Assembly (NCBI GenBank): GCA_013215295.1
Contig: JABSOZ010000008.1
Span: 1 to 64,000, forward strand
Reading direction: 5' to 3'
DNA: 64,000 nucleotides
Source: Colwellia sp.
GTDB lineage: Bacteria > Pseudomonadota > Gammaproteobacteria > Enterobacterales > Alteromonadaceae
The position numbers were made by a program, and so were the translations under genes. The notes beneath the pieces were generated by a model. The model was given only the letters and a program-made list of their open reading frames with translations. It ran no database searches and had not been told where the DNA came from. Of this stretch, positions 43,689 through 53,094 are shown piece by piece (positions within the stretch are counted from its first letter, which is position 1; each line of letters begins with the position of its first letter).

Positions 43689-45425
43689 TTGAATATTTCT
43701 GTAAAAAAAATTATAAAACCACTCTCACTTTTAGGCCTTATCAGCGTAACAGCTTGGCTTATTTATGCACCAATTAATGACAACGTAGATGCACAAAAGC
43801 AATCGTACATTATTTCTTCTAATAACTATCAATTATTACAAACAAAATTAGCAACGCTGAACGCTGAACCAACACATCAACTCGCTATCATCAATGCGGT
43901 AGCCGTTTCGCTTAATTCTGAACAGTTATCTCAATTACAAGCACAATTAGATGTTCAGGTTACACAAAATTATCAAGTAAAAATGTCAGGGGGGAATGCC
44001 TGGGGTAAGCGGAAATGGCAGCCTAAGTCAGTTGTTAACGACTTGATTGGCGCTTCTACTGCGCATGCAGCATATAATTTTGGCGATGGTGTAACTATTG
44101 GCTTTTTAGATACAGGCTTAGATCAGTTACAAGGAACATCTTCTGGTCTTGGCTTATCTACTGACCTATACGGAAACGATAAGTTTTGGGGCACTTATGA
44201 TGCAATAAATAACAGCATCAGTAATTATAGTAATGAAGAAAGTGGACACGGTACGCATGTCGCCAGTATTGCTGGCAATGCAGACTACGATGTATACGGC
44301 AAAGTTTATGGTGTTGCACCTAATGCTGCGCTAGTCGGAATTAAAGCGTTTGACGCAGAAGGCAAGGCTACCTATGCAGACGTTATTCGCGGTATCGATT
44401 GGGCACTACAAGTTAAAGATCAAATTAATTTAAAAGTATTAAATATGTCATTCAGTGGTCCTGTGCGTTCTTACTATTGGGAAGACCCACTAAACCAAGC
44501 TGTTATGAAAGCATGGCAAGCCGGTATTGTTGTTGTTGCTTCTGCGGGAAACAATGGCCCTGATCCTATGACAATCGGAGTTCCAGGTAATGTGCCTTAT
44601 ATAATTACCGTTGGTGCAATGACTGATAACTATACGGCTTCTTATTTAAGTGACGACAAAGTCGCTGCTTTTAGCGCGGCAGGCCCCACTGTGGAAGGTT
44701 TTGTTAAACCAGAAATTGTCGCACCAGGCGGGCATTTATCAGGTTTAATGGCTTTTGATACTCAAATAGTTCAGGAACATCCTGAATTTCATGACGGCGG
44801 ACGATATTTTCAAATGTCAGGCACATCACAAGCTGCTGGCGTAGTTTCTGGTGTAGTGGCATTGATGTTGACGCAAGATCCAACGTTAACTCCTGACGAA
44901 GTGAAGTGTCGATTAATGGATAGTGCTCATACCGCATTCGATAGTAACGGTGATCTTGCTTATAGCGTTTTTCAACAAGGTTCAGGTGTGGTTAATGCGG
45001 CGGATGCATTAGCTAGTAATGCCTCAGCATGTGCTAATCAAGCATTAGATATTGCACAAGACTTAGCGGGGAGTGAACATTTTTCAGGACCAGCCAACAT
45101 TAATGAAGAAGGTAATTTTTATATCGAAGGTTTGGGAGAGGATTATGTTTGGAAACTCAATGAAGGTACAGTAGATGGCAGTGCCTTATTGTGGAAGGTA
45201 AATTATGGTTCAGATAATCAATATTGGAAAAATACAGCATCAACAGATGCACTACTTTGGAAAGTAGATTTCGAAACAGATGCGTTGCTTTGGAAAGTAA
45301 ACCTTGAATCAGACGCTTTGCTATGGAAAGTAAATTTTGAAACAGATGCCCTGTTATGGAAAGTGAATCTGGATGGAATTGACCATGCCACCATCGGTGT
45401 AAATCAGTGGGTAGAACAACAATAG
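43689..45425 (+). CDS. S8 protease with C-terminal DALLWKV tandem repeats
   Basis: A 578-residue exported or membrane-anchored protease. It starts at TTG 43689, supported by AAGGGG 8 bases upstream. Residues ~10-28 form a signal or anchor. The catalytic triad is D141 (FLDTGLDQ), H187 (GHGTHVAS) and S380 (SGTSQAAGVVSG). No PA insert is present. After the catalytic domain comes an unusual tail of about 110 residues with one degenerate GSALLWKVNYG and then four direct copies of an 11-residue unit DALLWKV-(N/D)-(F/L)-E-(T/S). It differs from the two upstream S8 paralogues in sequence and tail. It is followed by a terminator and a Reg_prop sensor gene. Confidence 0.93.
   Translation: MNISVKKIIKPLSLLGLISVTAWLIYAPINDNVDAQKQSYIISSNNYQLLQTKLATLNAEPTHQLAIINAVAVSLNSEQLSQLQAQLDVQVTQNYQVKMSGGNAWGKRKWQPKSVVNDLIGASTAHAAYNFGDGVTIGFLDTGLDQLQGTSSGLGLSTDLYGNDKFWGTYDAINNSISNYSNEESGHGTHVASIAGNADYDVYGKVYGVAPNAALVGIKAFDAEGKATYADVIRGIDWALQVKDQINLKVLNMSFSGPVRSYYWEDPLNQAVMKAWQAGIVVVASAGNNGPDPMTIGVPGNVPYIITVGAMTDNYTASYLSDDKVAAFSAAGPTVEGFVKPEIVAPGGHLSGLMAFDTQIVQEHPEFHDGGRYFQMSGTSQAAGVVSGVVALMLTQDPTLTPDEVKCRLMDSAHTAFDSNGDLAYSVFQQGSGVVNAADALASNASACANQALDIAQDLAGSEHFSGPANINEEGNFYIEGLGEDYVWKLNEGTVDGSALLWKVNYGSDNQYWKNTASTDALLWKVDFETDALLWKVNLESDALLWKVNFETDALLWKVNLDGIDHATIGVNQWVEQQ
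45246..45377 (+). repeat. 33-bp tandem repeat inside the S8 gene, four copies
   Basis: Four in-frame units at 45246-45278, 45279-45311, 45312-45344 and 45345-45377 each encode DALLWKV plus four residues. A degenerate unit lies at 45177-45209. Third-codon bases vary between units (CTACTT, TTGCTT, TTGCTA, CTGTTA) while the protein is kept, which suggests selection on the peptide. Confidence 0.9.
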
Positions 45426-45437
45426 CTCACTAAGAGC

Positions 45438-45470
45438 AGCCACTGTAATCATTCAGTGGCTTGTTCTTTT
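45438..45470 (+). terminator. Terminator after the third S8 gene
   Basis: AGCCACTG (45438-45445) pairs with CAGTGGCT (45454-45461), then TGTTCTTTT. Confidence 0.8.
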
Positions 45471-45524
45471 CTGCTATTATTAACTTATAGTGCAATGCCT
45501 AACTCCCCTAAAGTGAATAACTTT

Positions 45525-48500
45525 ATGAAAAACTACCTAATCTTCTTCCTCATTTTCTTCGTTAGCCTTTCTAGTTTTGCCAAAGAAGTCAAATTATTTA
45601 AAAATTTTGGTGTCGACAACCCTATGTCCTATCAGTTTGTCAGAACTATTGCGCAAGATGATAATGGTTTTATGTGGTTTGGGTCCCATGAAGGATTGCA
45701 CCGTTTTGATGGTTATCAATTTTTAAGTTTTCATCATAATGGTGATAGAGCTAACTCGTTGAGCTCAGACGCTATCAGTCGAATTTTTATCGATTCAAAA
45801 CAACAGTTTTGGATTGGAACCACTGGCGGTGGACTAAATTTATATCGCGAAAAGTCTAAAGATTTTTTTCATATTACGACTGAAACCAAAGATATTGCAT
45901 TAAGCAATGACGTCATTAATACATTATTTGAAGATTCTGAAGGGAAGTTATGGATAGGCACAGAAAATGGCATTAATATCTTGTCGAAACAGCAAGGAAA
46001 ATGGGACGTAAAGCATATACTTCAAGAGCTCGGTAATCCCAATAGTTTAACTCACAATACAGTGCACGAAATCATTGAAACTAAAGATAATAAAGTTTGG
46101 GTAGCGACGAATGGTGGTGGTATTTCTGTCTTTGATTTACAAGGTCATTTTATTCAGACGGTAAAAATTGGCGATCAAGGATCAAGTGTTTATATTAGTA
46201 AGTTTGTTAATTCCTTACATCAAGATGCGATCGGAAATGTTTGGATTGGAACCGCTGAGAATGGCTTAATAAAATACGATACAAAAAATGGGCAATATAT
46301 TCATTATGTTTATGATGAAAATGACGTTTCGACTATTGCTAGTAATACAATTAAAACGATTTATCAGGATTCTCATAATCAGTTATGGATAGCAACCGAT
46401 AAAGGTTTGTTGATTTACAACGAGTTAGAAAATAATTTTAAAAGATATACTCATGAAGCAAATAATCAGCGAAGCTTAAGTAGTGACTTTATATTATCTG
46501 TATTTGAAGACAAAAATAATATGATTTGGATAGGCACCTTAACGGGGGTGAATAGCTGGGATCCTCGTATGGCAACATTTAACCAGTTCAGTGCACAAAC
46601 TAACGATAATATAATTAATAGCAACGTAACTAGTTTTGCGCAGTTTAAAAACGGGATGATCCTTTTTAGTACATACAGTGGTGGGATCTACCAGTTTTCA
46701 GTCAGTGATATTGAAATTTCTAGGTTAGATTTAAATCAATACTTTTCCGAGCTTAGGATCATGACCTTATTAGCTGATCCTGACAGTGATACTCTTTGGG
46801 TTGGCACGCGCGGTTCTGGTTTATTCAAAATCGATTTGAAATCAAAAAACATCGTAAAATATCAACATGAAGTGAATGATGTTCGCTCCATCTCTGCTAA
46901 TAGTATTACCGATATCATCAAAGATCAGCAGGGTAATATATGGGTATCTACTTTTCAACAAGGGCTGAATAAGTTAAATGTTGATGGTAGTTTTACCCGA
47001 TTTACACAAAATGATAGCGTATCTAAGCAAGGTATTAGTAGTAACCATGTCTTGCACATTCTAGAGGATAATAGAGGGTATTTATGGCTTGCTACCTATG
47101 GTGGTGGATTAAATCGTTTTGACCCTAAATCTGAAACCTTCATTCATATTAAACACGACAAAAACCTACCTAAAAGTCTTTCTAACGATATCACTATGTT
47201 TATGCTATTAGATAAACATCAAAACCTTTGGGTGGGAACTCAGGGAACAGGCCTCGACATTTTGAGTTACGAAAATATGCAAAATGAAAACTTCTCATTT
47301 AAACATTTAGGCTCAAAAGATGGGATGAAAAGCCTAACTGTTTATGGAATAGTTGAGGATATTAATGAGGATATCTGGTTAAGTACAAGTGAAGGGATTT
47401 CTCGCTATTCTCCAGATAATTTTGGGTTTAAGCACTTTGATCTGACTCATGGCTTAATAGACCTTGAATATAATCACAGTGCTATTTTTTCCGGGGCAGA
47501 CAATACATTGTATTTTGGCGCTGGCAAAGGTTTAACCAGCCTTAATCCCGAAAGGATAAGCAGTGATTTTCAAGCACCTGAAGTGCGTTTAACCAACATT
47601 TATAAATTAAATGAGCCTATGTCTTTTGAACAAAGCCTTTCCGACCTGAAATCACTACTATTAGATTATACCGATCAATTGATTACGTTTGAGTATGTAG
47701 GTTTAAATTACTCAGATCCAGAGTCAACCCGTTATAAATATAGGTTACAGGGGTTTGATGAAGAATGGATAGAAGCGGCTAAATCACGAAGAGCCACTTA
47801 TACAAATTTACCTGCAGGCAGTTATACACTGCAAATTATTGCCGGAAATAACGACAATGTTTGGAGTGAACCTGGTTATTCATTAGCTATTACGGTTAAA
47901 CCAGCACCGTGGAATACTTGGTGGGCTTATTTGTTGTATGCCTTAGCAGTTGCTGCTATTTTATTAGTATATTCTCGCTTTTTAAATCGAAAGCTATTAG
48001 TTGAACAGCAACAAAAATTGTTCCTTAAGGAACAAGTAAAAGATAAAACTAAAAAGTTACAATCACAAAATAGTGAACTTGAACATGCCAATAAGTTACT
48101 TGAAAAATCCGCTACTGTAGACAAAGTTACTGGCGTAAGAAGTCGTCGATATCTCGATATTTATATTGAACAAACTAGTCAGCTGATGAATCAAATTCAT
48201 CTAAATATCTTACCTGTTCAGCGTAGTACTTTACCTCGGCTTTATGTCTTAATGGTGCAGGTGAATGAAGTGGTTGATGTGAGTAATAGCCAACTTATTA
48301 ATATTACTGATTTATTACTTTTTAGCCGAAATACTGATGACCTAGTGGTACGATGGTCAGATGATACCTTTGCTGTAATTGGTTATGAAAAAGATAATAA
48401 TGCCAGTGAGTTAGCGGCAAGGTTAGCAAGTCGATTTGCAAAACAGTTCGATGAACAAATATCAATGAATGTTGCCTATTCTTTTTATCCTTTTAATAGA

Positions 48501-48695
48501 GAGCAGCCCATGGATATTTCGTGGGATCAAGTCAGTGTAATGATTGAGCTTGGCTTAAAACTGATAAGCGAAGAGCACACTATTACTTGGCTTGGGTTAT
48601 GTGAGCCTAAGATACAACCGTTTAGCTACTTAGAAGTGATTCAAGGTTCTAATTTAGCTGCACTCAAGCAAAACGTTCAAGTTAAGCAAGGCTAA
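45525..48695 (+). CDS. Reg_prop / Y_Y_Y sensor with degenerate GGDEF domain
   Basis: A 1056-residue membrane sensor. Order: signal peptide; a large periplasmic double beta-propeller of ~14 Reg_prop repeats (~20-690; recurring pattern D..G.lWIGT..GL, e.g. QFWIGTTGGGLNLY); a Y_Y_Y domain (~720-790; YRLQGFDEEW, TYTNLPAGSYTLQI); one transmembrane helix (~800-820); a coiled coil; and a C-terminal domain shaped like GGDEF (~865-1010), in which the signature loop reads RWSDDTF instead of RxGGDEF. Cyclase activity is therefore unlikely; it may bind a partner or nucleotide. The frame opens at 45456; I use ATG 45525, directly before the signal peptide. Convergent with the hybrid kinase. Confidence 0.87.
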   Translation: MKNYLIFFLIFFVSLSSFAKEVKLFKNFGVDNPMSYQFVRTIAQDDNGFMWFGSHEGLHRFDGYQFLSFHHNGDRANSLSSDAISRIFIDSKQQFWIGTTGGGLNLYREKSKDFFHITTETKDIALSNDVINTLFEDSEGKLWIGTENGINILSKQQGKWDVKHILQELGNPNSLTHNTVHEIIETKDNKVWVATNGGGISVFDLQGHFIQTVKIGDQGSSVYISKFVNSLHQDAIGNVWIGTAENGLIKYDTKNGQYIHYVYDENDVSTIASNTIKTIYQDSHNQLWIATDKGLLIYNELENNFKRYTHEANNQRSLSSDFILSVFEDKNNMIWIGTLTGVNSWDPRMATFNQFSAQTNDNIINSNVTSFAQFKNGMILFSTYSGGIYQFSVSDIEISRLDLNQYFSELRIMTLLADPDSDTLWVGTRGSGLFKIDLKSKNIVKYQHEVNDVRSISANSITDIIKDQQGNIWVSTFQQGLNKLNVDGSFTRFTQNDSVSKQGISSNHVLHILEDNRGYLWLATYGGGLNRFDPKSETFIHIKHDKNLPKSLSNDITMFMLLDKHQNLWVGTQGTGLDILSYENMQNENFSFKHLGSKDGMKSLTVYGIVEDINEDIWLSTSEGISRYSPDNFGFKHFDLTHGLIDLEYNHSAIFSGADNTLYFGAGKGLTSLNPERISSDFQAPEVRLTNIYKLNEPMSFEQSLSDLKSLLLDYTDQLITFEYVGLNYSDPESTRYKYRLQGFDEEWIEAAKSRRATYTNLPAGSYTLQIIAGNNDNVWSEPGYSLAITVKPAPWNTWWAYLLYALAVAAILLVYSRFLNRKLLVEQQQKLFLKEQVKDKTKKLQSQNSELEHANKLLEKSATVDKVTGVRSRRYLDIYIEQTSQLMNQIHLNILPVQRSTLPRLYVLMVQVNEVVDVSNSQLINITDLLLFSRNTDDLVVRWSDDTFAVIGYEKDNNASELAARLASRFAKQFDEQISMNVAYSFYPFNREQPMDISWDQVSVMIELGLKLISEEHTITWLGLCEPKIQPFSYLEVIQGSNLAALKQNVQVKQG

Positions 48696-48728
48696 CCGTA
48701 AGCTGCTCTTAGCAACTGGTTAGCTTTT
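48691..48728. terminator. Terminator between convergent signalling genes
   Basis: GCTAACC (48691-48697) pairs with GGTTAGC (48718-48724) around an inner weaker stem (TAAG/CTTA), followed by TTTTAG. It overlaps both gene ends. Confidence 0.55.
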
Positions 48729-51719
48729 AGTGAATTGTTGTTGGTATTGCTTTGGGGTGCAATGAAAAGACTCTTTAAAGCAGCGACCAAAATAGGTCTG
48801 CGACGAAAATCCAACGTCTAAAGCAATTCTGCCAATTTTAGAGCCATTCTCAAGAAGAATTTTCGCTTTAGCTAAGCGGAATTCTTTAATGAAATTATTA
48901 GGTGTTGTACCCAGTATTACTTTCATTTTTCGTTGCAGCTGACGTTCACTCATTGCCATATTACTGGCTAATTCTTGAATACCTAAATCAGTTTCCAGAT
49001 ACATTTTTGTGACAAGTATTTCAAGCTTCTCAATAAACTTCTCATCAACTGATAAAACTTCGCTTTCGCTAGCCGTTAACTGCGATACTTTCTTCACGCT
49101 ATTGTCTTTTCGTTCTTCTTTTTGGTTGTCACGAAATTTATGTAAATAGTTCTGTTGTAATAACTTACGATTTTCAATCAAATTTTCAATTCGAATTAAT
49201 AACTCTTGTTGGTTGAAAGGTTTACTTAAATACTCATCAGCTTGTAAATTTAGACCATGAAGTCGGCTTTCTAGATCAGAGCGGGCGGTAAGTAAAATAA
49301 CAGGGATATGTGCAGTAAGTTCGTTGTCTTTTAACTGTTTGAGTACTTCGAAGCCATCAATACCTGTTAGCATAATATCGCAAACAATAAGATCTGGAAT
49401 ATATTCTTCAGCAATGAGTAGACCTTGTTCGCCGCTTGTTGCTAACAGGCAATGATGCTGCTGCTCAACCACTCTTTTAATATGGTTTTGCATATCTAAG
49501 TTATCTTCAATCACCAATACGACATTGTGTAAATTAGTTTGTGTTTTAGTTTTATTATTGTTTTGCTCTAATAATAATGAAGATACTTCACTTTCCGATA
49601 CACTCATCGGCAGCTGAGTTTCTATTTCTACAGCACTAGCTAAAGGAATCGATAATGAAAACTTACTCCCCTCATTATATTCACTGACTAAATTTATTCG
49701 CCAGTTATGCGCTTTTACTAATTCATTAACTAATGACAAACCAATACCAACACCAAATACGGCATGATTTTTATCATCGTCTGCTCGTTGAAAGCGTTCA
49801 AAAATTTTAACTTGAGACTCTTGATTAATGCCAATACCGGTATCGGTAATATCTAGAATAATATTATCTTGTTCAGAATAAGCACTAACTTTGATACTGC
49901 CACCAGCAGGCGTATATTTGATCGCATTAGCAAGTAAGTTAAAAATGATTTTTTCAAATCCTTGAGCGTCACATTCTAGCCAAAGGTCATTAGCAATATC
50001 AGCATCAAAACTTAAATCGTTTTGCTTAGCCAAGCGAGAGAAAGAGTCTATCGGCATAGCCATTAATTGGCTTAACCTATAAGTAGACAGCGAAAGTTTT
50101 GGATTGTCGGTGAGACGGGAAAGTTCTAATAATTGCTCAACCATACGAACTAATCGTAAGCCGTTACGTTTAGCCGTAGTAAGTTCTAACCCTTCTTCTT
50201 TACTGTGATCTTTTAGTAAATATTGATCTAGAATGCCATTAATAATAGTCAGTGGTGTTCTAAACTCATGAGAAATATTAGCGATAAACTTATCTTTTAA
50301 ATCTAACGTTTGTTTTTCTGTCAATTTTCGTGCAGTTAAATTAATAAAAGTAATAACAATAAGAGGTTTGTCTTCTCGATCTGCCCATTGCAATTCAGCT
50401 TGTACTGGTAATTCAGTGCCGTCAGTACGACGGGCAACACATTCTACTGAAATGCCAATATCTTTGCGTTGCAGTGCATACACATTGCTTTTAAAGTCAA
50501 AAAAGTAATGCATAGTATCTTCAGGTGAGAACAAGGTACTTACATATATATCTTTTAATTCATGCTCCAAACTTTGAAACATTTGAACCGCTGCAGGGTT
50601 TGCCGATAATATTTTTCCGTCAATAGATGTGGTTAAAATAGCATTGTTAGATGCACGTACAATGGCTTTATCTTCACTATTTAGGATTGAGCTGATGAGT
50701 TGATGATTCTTTTTAGATAGCGCTAGTTGTTCTTTTTGTTGGGTAAAAACTTTTTCCTTAAAGCTTAAGGTATGCTTTCTTTTGTAGTAAGCAATAAGAA
50801 TGATTAAAGCAAAAGCAATAGCTCCCCATATAGCGATGACAAAAGATTGCCAGTAAGAGTTTGTTATATAGGGAGAGTTAACTTCTAAACCAACAATATG
50901 AATGGTAAAAATAATACTAACCAGTAGTAATATATAAAGCTCGGGGTAGGTATCTTTGGCAAAAGGTTTGATTGGCTTTTGATTATTTAAAGACGTAGCC
51001 GCAGAAATGATAAGGGCACAATAAGGAATAAATTGTATTAAGCTTTGTATATAATCGTCTGTATAAATGGCTTGCCCTTGAACAAAGTAAAAATAGTTAA
51101 TATTTTCAATTAATAAAACTAATGAACCGATAAGCAGCGGCGAGTAAATAGATAGCCAAAATTTATCACGACATAGAAGAACACAGACCATTAATCTGAT
51201 AAAAATAAGGCCCGAAATCGTGATGTGAAACAATGCGGAAGGTAAAAAACTCTGGTCTACATTTTTTGAAAATTCTTCGGGGAGTAACACAAAATAACAA
51301 AAACAAGTGACAGTAAAAAAGATTGCCGGCACTCTGCCAGCAATGTATTTATTGAGTGGAGTTTCGCTTAGGTGAGGATTAGTTTCTATAGCGAGTAAAA
51401 TGAAAAAGTAGCTAAAGAGCGAGAAAAAATCTTGCAGTATTAGCGGTGCATCGATGAATTTACTGGAAAATATAATACCTGAAATAAGATCAACGATAAT
51501 AGCGAGTGAAAAAAATTGCCAGAACAGCTTTAATGAACGCGATTTAGTTTCTAAATAACTATAAACGACAAAAATAAAAGCTATCGCTTGTAAAAATATA
51601 GATGGGATCTGCAATAAAAAAGGCGATAACGAAGTAATGAAATTAGAAAGAATGGAATAAGGGAAGAAGGTCAGAATTATTGAAATTAATATAAATATTT
51701 TTTTATTAAGTTGCAGCAA
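48720..51719 (-). CDS. Membrane hybrid histidine kinase with receiver and AraC output
   Basis: A 999-residue one-protein two-component system. Order: ~eight transmembrane helices (1-320); a PAS domain (~345-460); HisKA with FIANISHEFRTPLTIINGIL (phospho-acceptor His ~484); HATPase_c with NLLANAIKYTPAGG and DITDTGIGI; a receiver domain with acceptor Asp in IVCDIMLTGIDGFEV (~780); and a C-terminal AraC helix-turn-helix (ELASNMAMSERQLQRKM, IGRIALDVGFSSQTYFGRCF, TPKQYQQQF). Kinase, receiver and DNA-binding output in one chain is typical of the Bacteroidetes HTCS type, but there the sensor is Reg_prop/Y_Y_Y. Here that sensor module is the convergent neighbour. Confidence 0.92.
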   Translation of the reverse strand: MLQLNKKIFILISIILTFFPYSILSNFITSLSPFLLQIPSIFLQAIAFIFVVYSYLETKSRSLKLFWQFFSLAIIVDLISGIIFSSKFIDAPLILQDFFSLFSYFFILLAIETNPHLSETPLNKYIAGRVPAIFFTVTCFCYFVLLPEEFSKNVDQSFLPSALFHITISGLIFIRLMVCVLLCRDKFWLSIYSPLLIGSLVLLIENINYFYFVQGQAIYTDDYIQSLIQFIPYCALIISAATSLNNQKPIKPFAKDTYPELYILLLVSIIFTIHIVGLEVNSPYITNSYWQSFVIAIWGAIAFALIILIAYYKRKHTLSFKEKVFTQQKEQLALSKKNHQLISSILNSEDKAIVRASNNAILTTSIDGKILSANPAAVQMFQSLEHELKDIYVSTLFSPEDTMHYFFDFKSNVYALQRKDIGISVECVARRTDGTELPVQAELQWADREDKPLIVITFINLTARKLTEKQTLDLKDKFIANISHEFRTPLTIINGILDQYLLKDHSKEEGLELTTAKRNGLRLVRMVEQLLELSRLTDNPKLSLSTYRLSQLMAMPIDSFSRLAKQNDLSFDADIANDLWLECDAQGFEKIIFNLLANAIKYTPAGGSIKVSAYSEQDNIILDITDTGIGINQESQVKIFERFQRADDDKNHAVFGVGIGLSLVNELVKAHNWRINLVSEYNEGSKFSLSIPLASAVEIETQLPMSVSESEVSSLLLEQNNNKTKTQTNLHNVVLVIEDNLDMQNHIKRVVEQQHHCLLATSGEQGLLIAEEYIPDLIVCDIMLTGIDGFEVLKQLKDNELTAHIPVILLTARSDLESRLHGLNLQADEYLSKPFNQQELLIRIENLIENRKLLQQNYLHKFRDNQKEERKDNSVKKVSQLTASESEVLSVDEKFIEKLEILVTKMYLETDLGIQELASNMAMSERQLQRKMKVILGTTPNNFIKEFRLAKAKILLENGSKIGRIALDVGFSSQTYFGRCFKESFHCTPKQYQQQFTKS

Positions 51720-51837
51720 TGAATTGTTCCAATATTAAAGTGATGTTTATTATGTTGCCTAATCATGAGGCTTAATTATTGTCCTTTAATAATTTCAGTA
51801 TACATCATTTTAACATCTTATGAATGGGCGAAAACAT

Positions 51838-52368
51838 TCACTGGATTTTAATGTTTTTTAGTAAATTCGCTAACTTTTCAATTTTAATATTCGACAATTG
51901 TCGATAATCAAAATATGGACAAACAACTAGGTTTTGCGTTTTATCAATCGCAAACTCTTCATCTAGCCATATTAAGTTAGCAACTAGCTGACCTGTTGCT
52001 AATAAATGCTTTACATAGGTTTTTCCACAAATTATATGCAACGATTCTTTAGCTGTTGATATGAGCGGAGGTGAAAATAATAAAGCTGTTTGAGAGTGAG
52101 GTTGTAGTAAAAAACTGTCTCGATATTTTTGCCAAGTCGGTGCAACTTCTGAGTATAAGAAGTTTTTTTTATCAAGCGCGTACAGCAACTTAGCATAGAC
52201 ATTAAAGACTTTACGCCAACCATTGCCACAAGCTTGATTAATTGCATTTATTTCACCCGATGTTAAGGGTGAAATATGCGTTAACTGCTGATATTCAGGC
52301 ATATTAGGTTTATTGCCAATGTATACAGCAATAGTGAAATCTGTACAGCCTAAGCCAATATCGTTCAC
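51838..52368 (-). CDS. Conserved cytoplasmic protein (DUF6942-like)
   Basis: A 176-residue soluble protein without signal peptide or membrane segment. Recognisable blocks are IAVYIGNKPNMPEYQQLTHI, GNGWRKVFNVYAKLLYAL, WQKYRDSFLLQPHSQTALLF and LICGKTYVKHL-like text near residue 120. It resembles an uncharacterised gammaproteobacterial family (I believe DUF6942, not certain). It starts at GTG 52368 with a weak ribosome-binding site. It precedes the kinase gene on the same strand after a 118-base gap. Function unknown. Confidence 0.6.
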   Translation of the reverse strand: MNDIGLGCTDFTIAVYIGNKPNMPEYQQLTHISPLTSGEINAINQACGNGWRKVFNVYAKLLYALDKKNFLYSEVAPTWQKYRDSFLLQPHSQTALLFSPPLISTAKESLHIICGKTYVKHLLATGQLVANLIWLDEEFAIDKTQNLVVCPYFDYRQLSNIKIEKLANLLKNIKIQ

Positions 52369-52400
52369 TTTATTTTCTCTTTATGTTTCTACGCATCAGG

Positions 52401-52823
52401 TTATTCATTAGGTAAGGCATTGTCTAACGTCTTTAAAGAACGTAAAAATAATCCTAAGCCACCCATAGCAAGTACGAGTATTACAATTAAATCAAAAGAA
52501 CTCATGGTCTTAAAAGTAAACCTGATAGAGGATATTACGCCAAAGATTAACCCCGTTATTGAACCTATAGATAATACCCAACCTAGGATATTTTTACTGT
52601 TATAAAAAATAAGCCCAACACCAAACATAAACGGGATCATTATCATGCCACTGGTTACATTGTAATTGCCACCCATGGCGGAAAAGCCATATAAGCGCAC
52701 ACCCATACCAAAGCTTGATGTTACTGTTATGGCGTTTAATAACATATAAAAGCCACCACACATCATAATGATGCCAATAAAAAAGTGACTAAATCCGCCT
52801 GATGTACCACCTGCACCTTTCAT
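52401..52823 (-). CDS. Four-TM membrane protein
   Basis: A 140-residue Gly- and Met-rich protein with four transmembrane helices (FFIGIIMMCGGFYMLLNAI; VTSGMIMIPFMFGVGLIFY; ILGWVLSIGSITGLIFGVI; FDLIVILVLAMGGLGLFLRS). ATG 52823 is preceded by AAGGA. Its divergent neighbour is the YqiJ-like gene, 272 bases away, and it could be functionally linked to that membrane system, but nothing in sequence proves it. No named family recognised. Confidence 0.7.
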   Translation of the reverse strand: MKGAGGTSGGFSHFFIGIIMMCGGFYMLLNAITVTSSFGMGVRLYGFSAMGGNYNVTSGMIMIPFMFGVGLIFYNSKNILGWVLSIGSITGLIFGVISSIRFTFKTMSSFDLIVILVLAMGGLGLFLRSLKTLDNALPNE

Positions 52824-53094
52824 GTGTTTTCCTTGGAGTATTGTTTTTATTTACGATTATTATTAGCAGCATCATATAATCATTGATTGATAGTTGTCAC
52901 GAGAAAAGCAATTAAATCAAAATACTGTAGGCCTTTATTTTGATGACCTTATGTAAACAATATGCTAATTTGTTTCACAGAAATTATATTTAACTCACGC
53001 GCATTTGACATATTATGTCAAGAGTGTATGGTAAATATAGAAAATGAGCATCACAATGAATAGCTGATGTTAGCTATGAGTTTAAGGATAAACA

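Noticed and set aside
45246-45377. Regular 33-bp periodicity that might suggest a CRISPR-like array
   Set aside because: The units are contiguous without spacers, in frame inside a protease gene, and vary mostly at third codon positions; this is a protein repeat.
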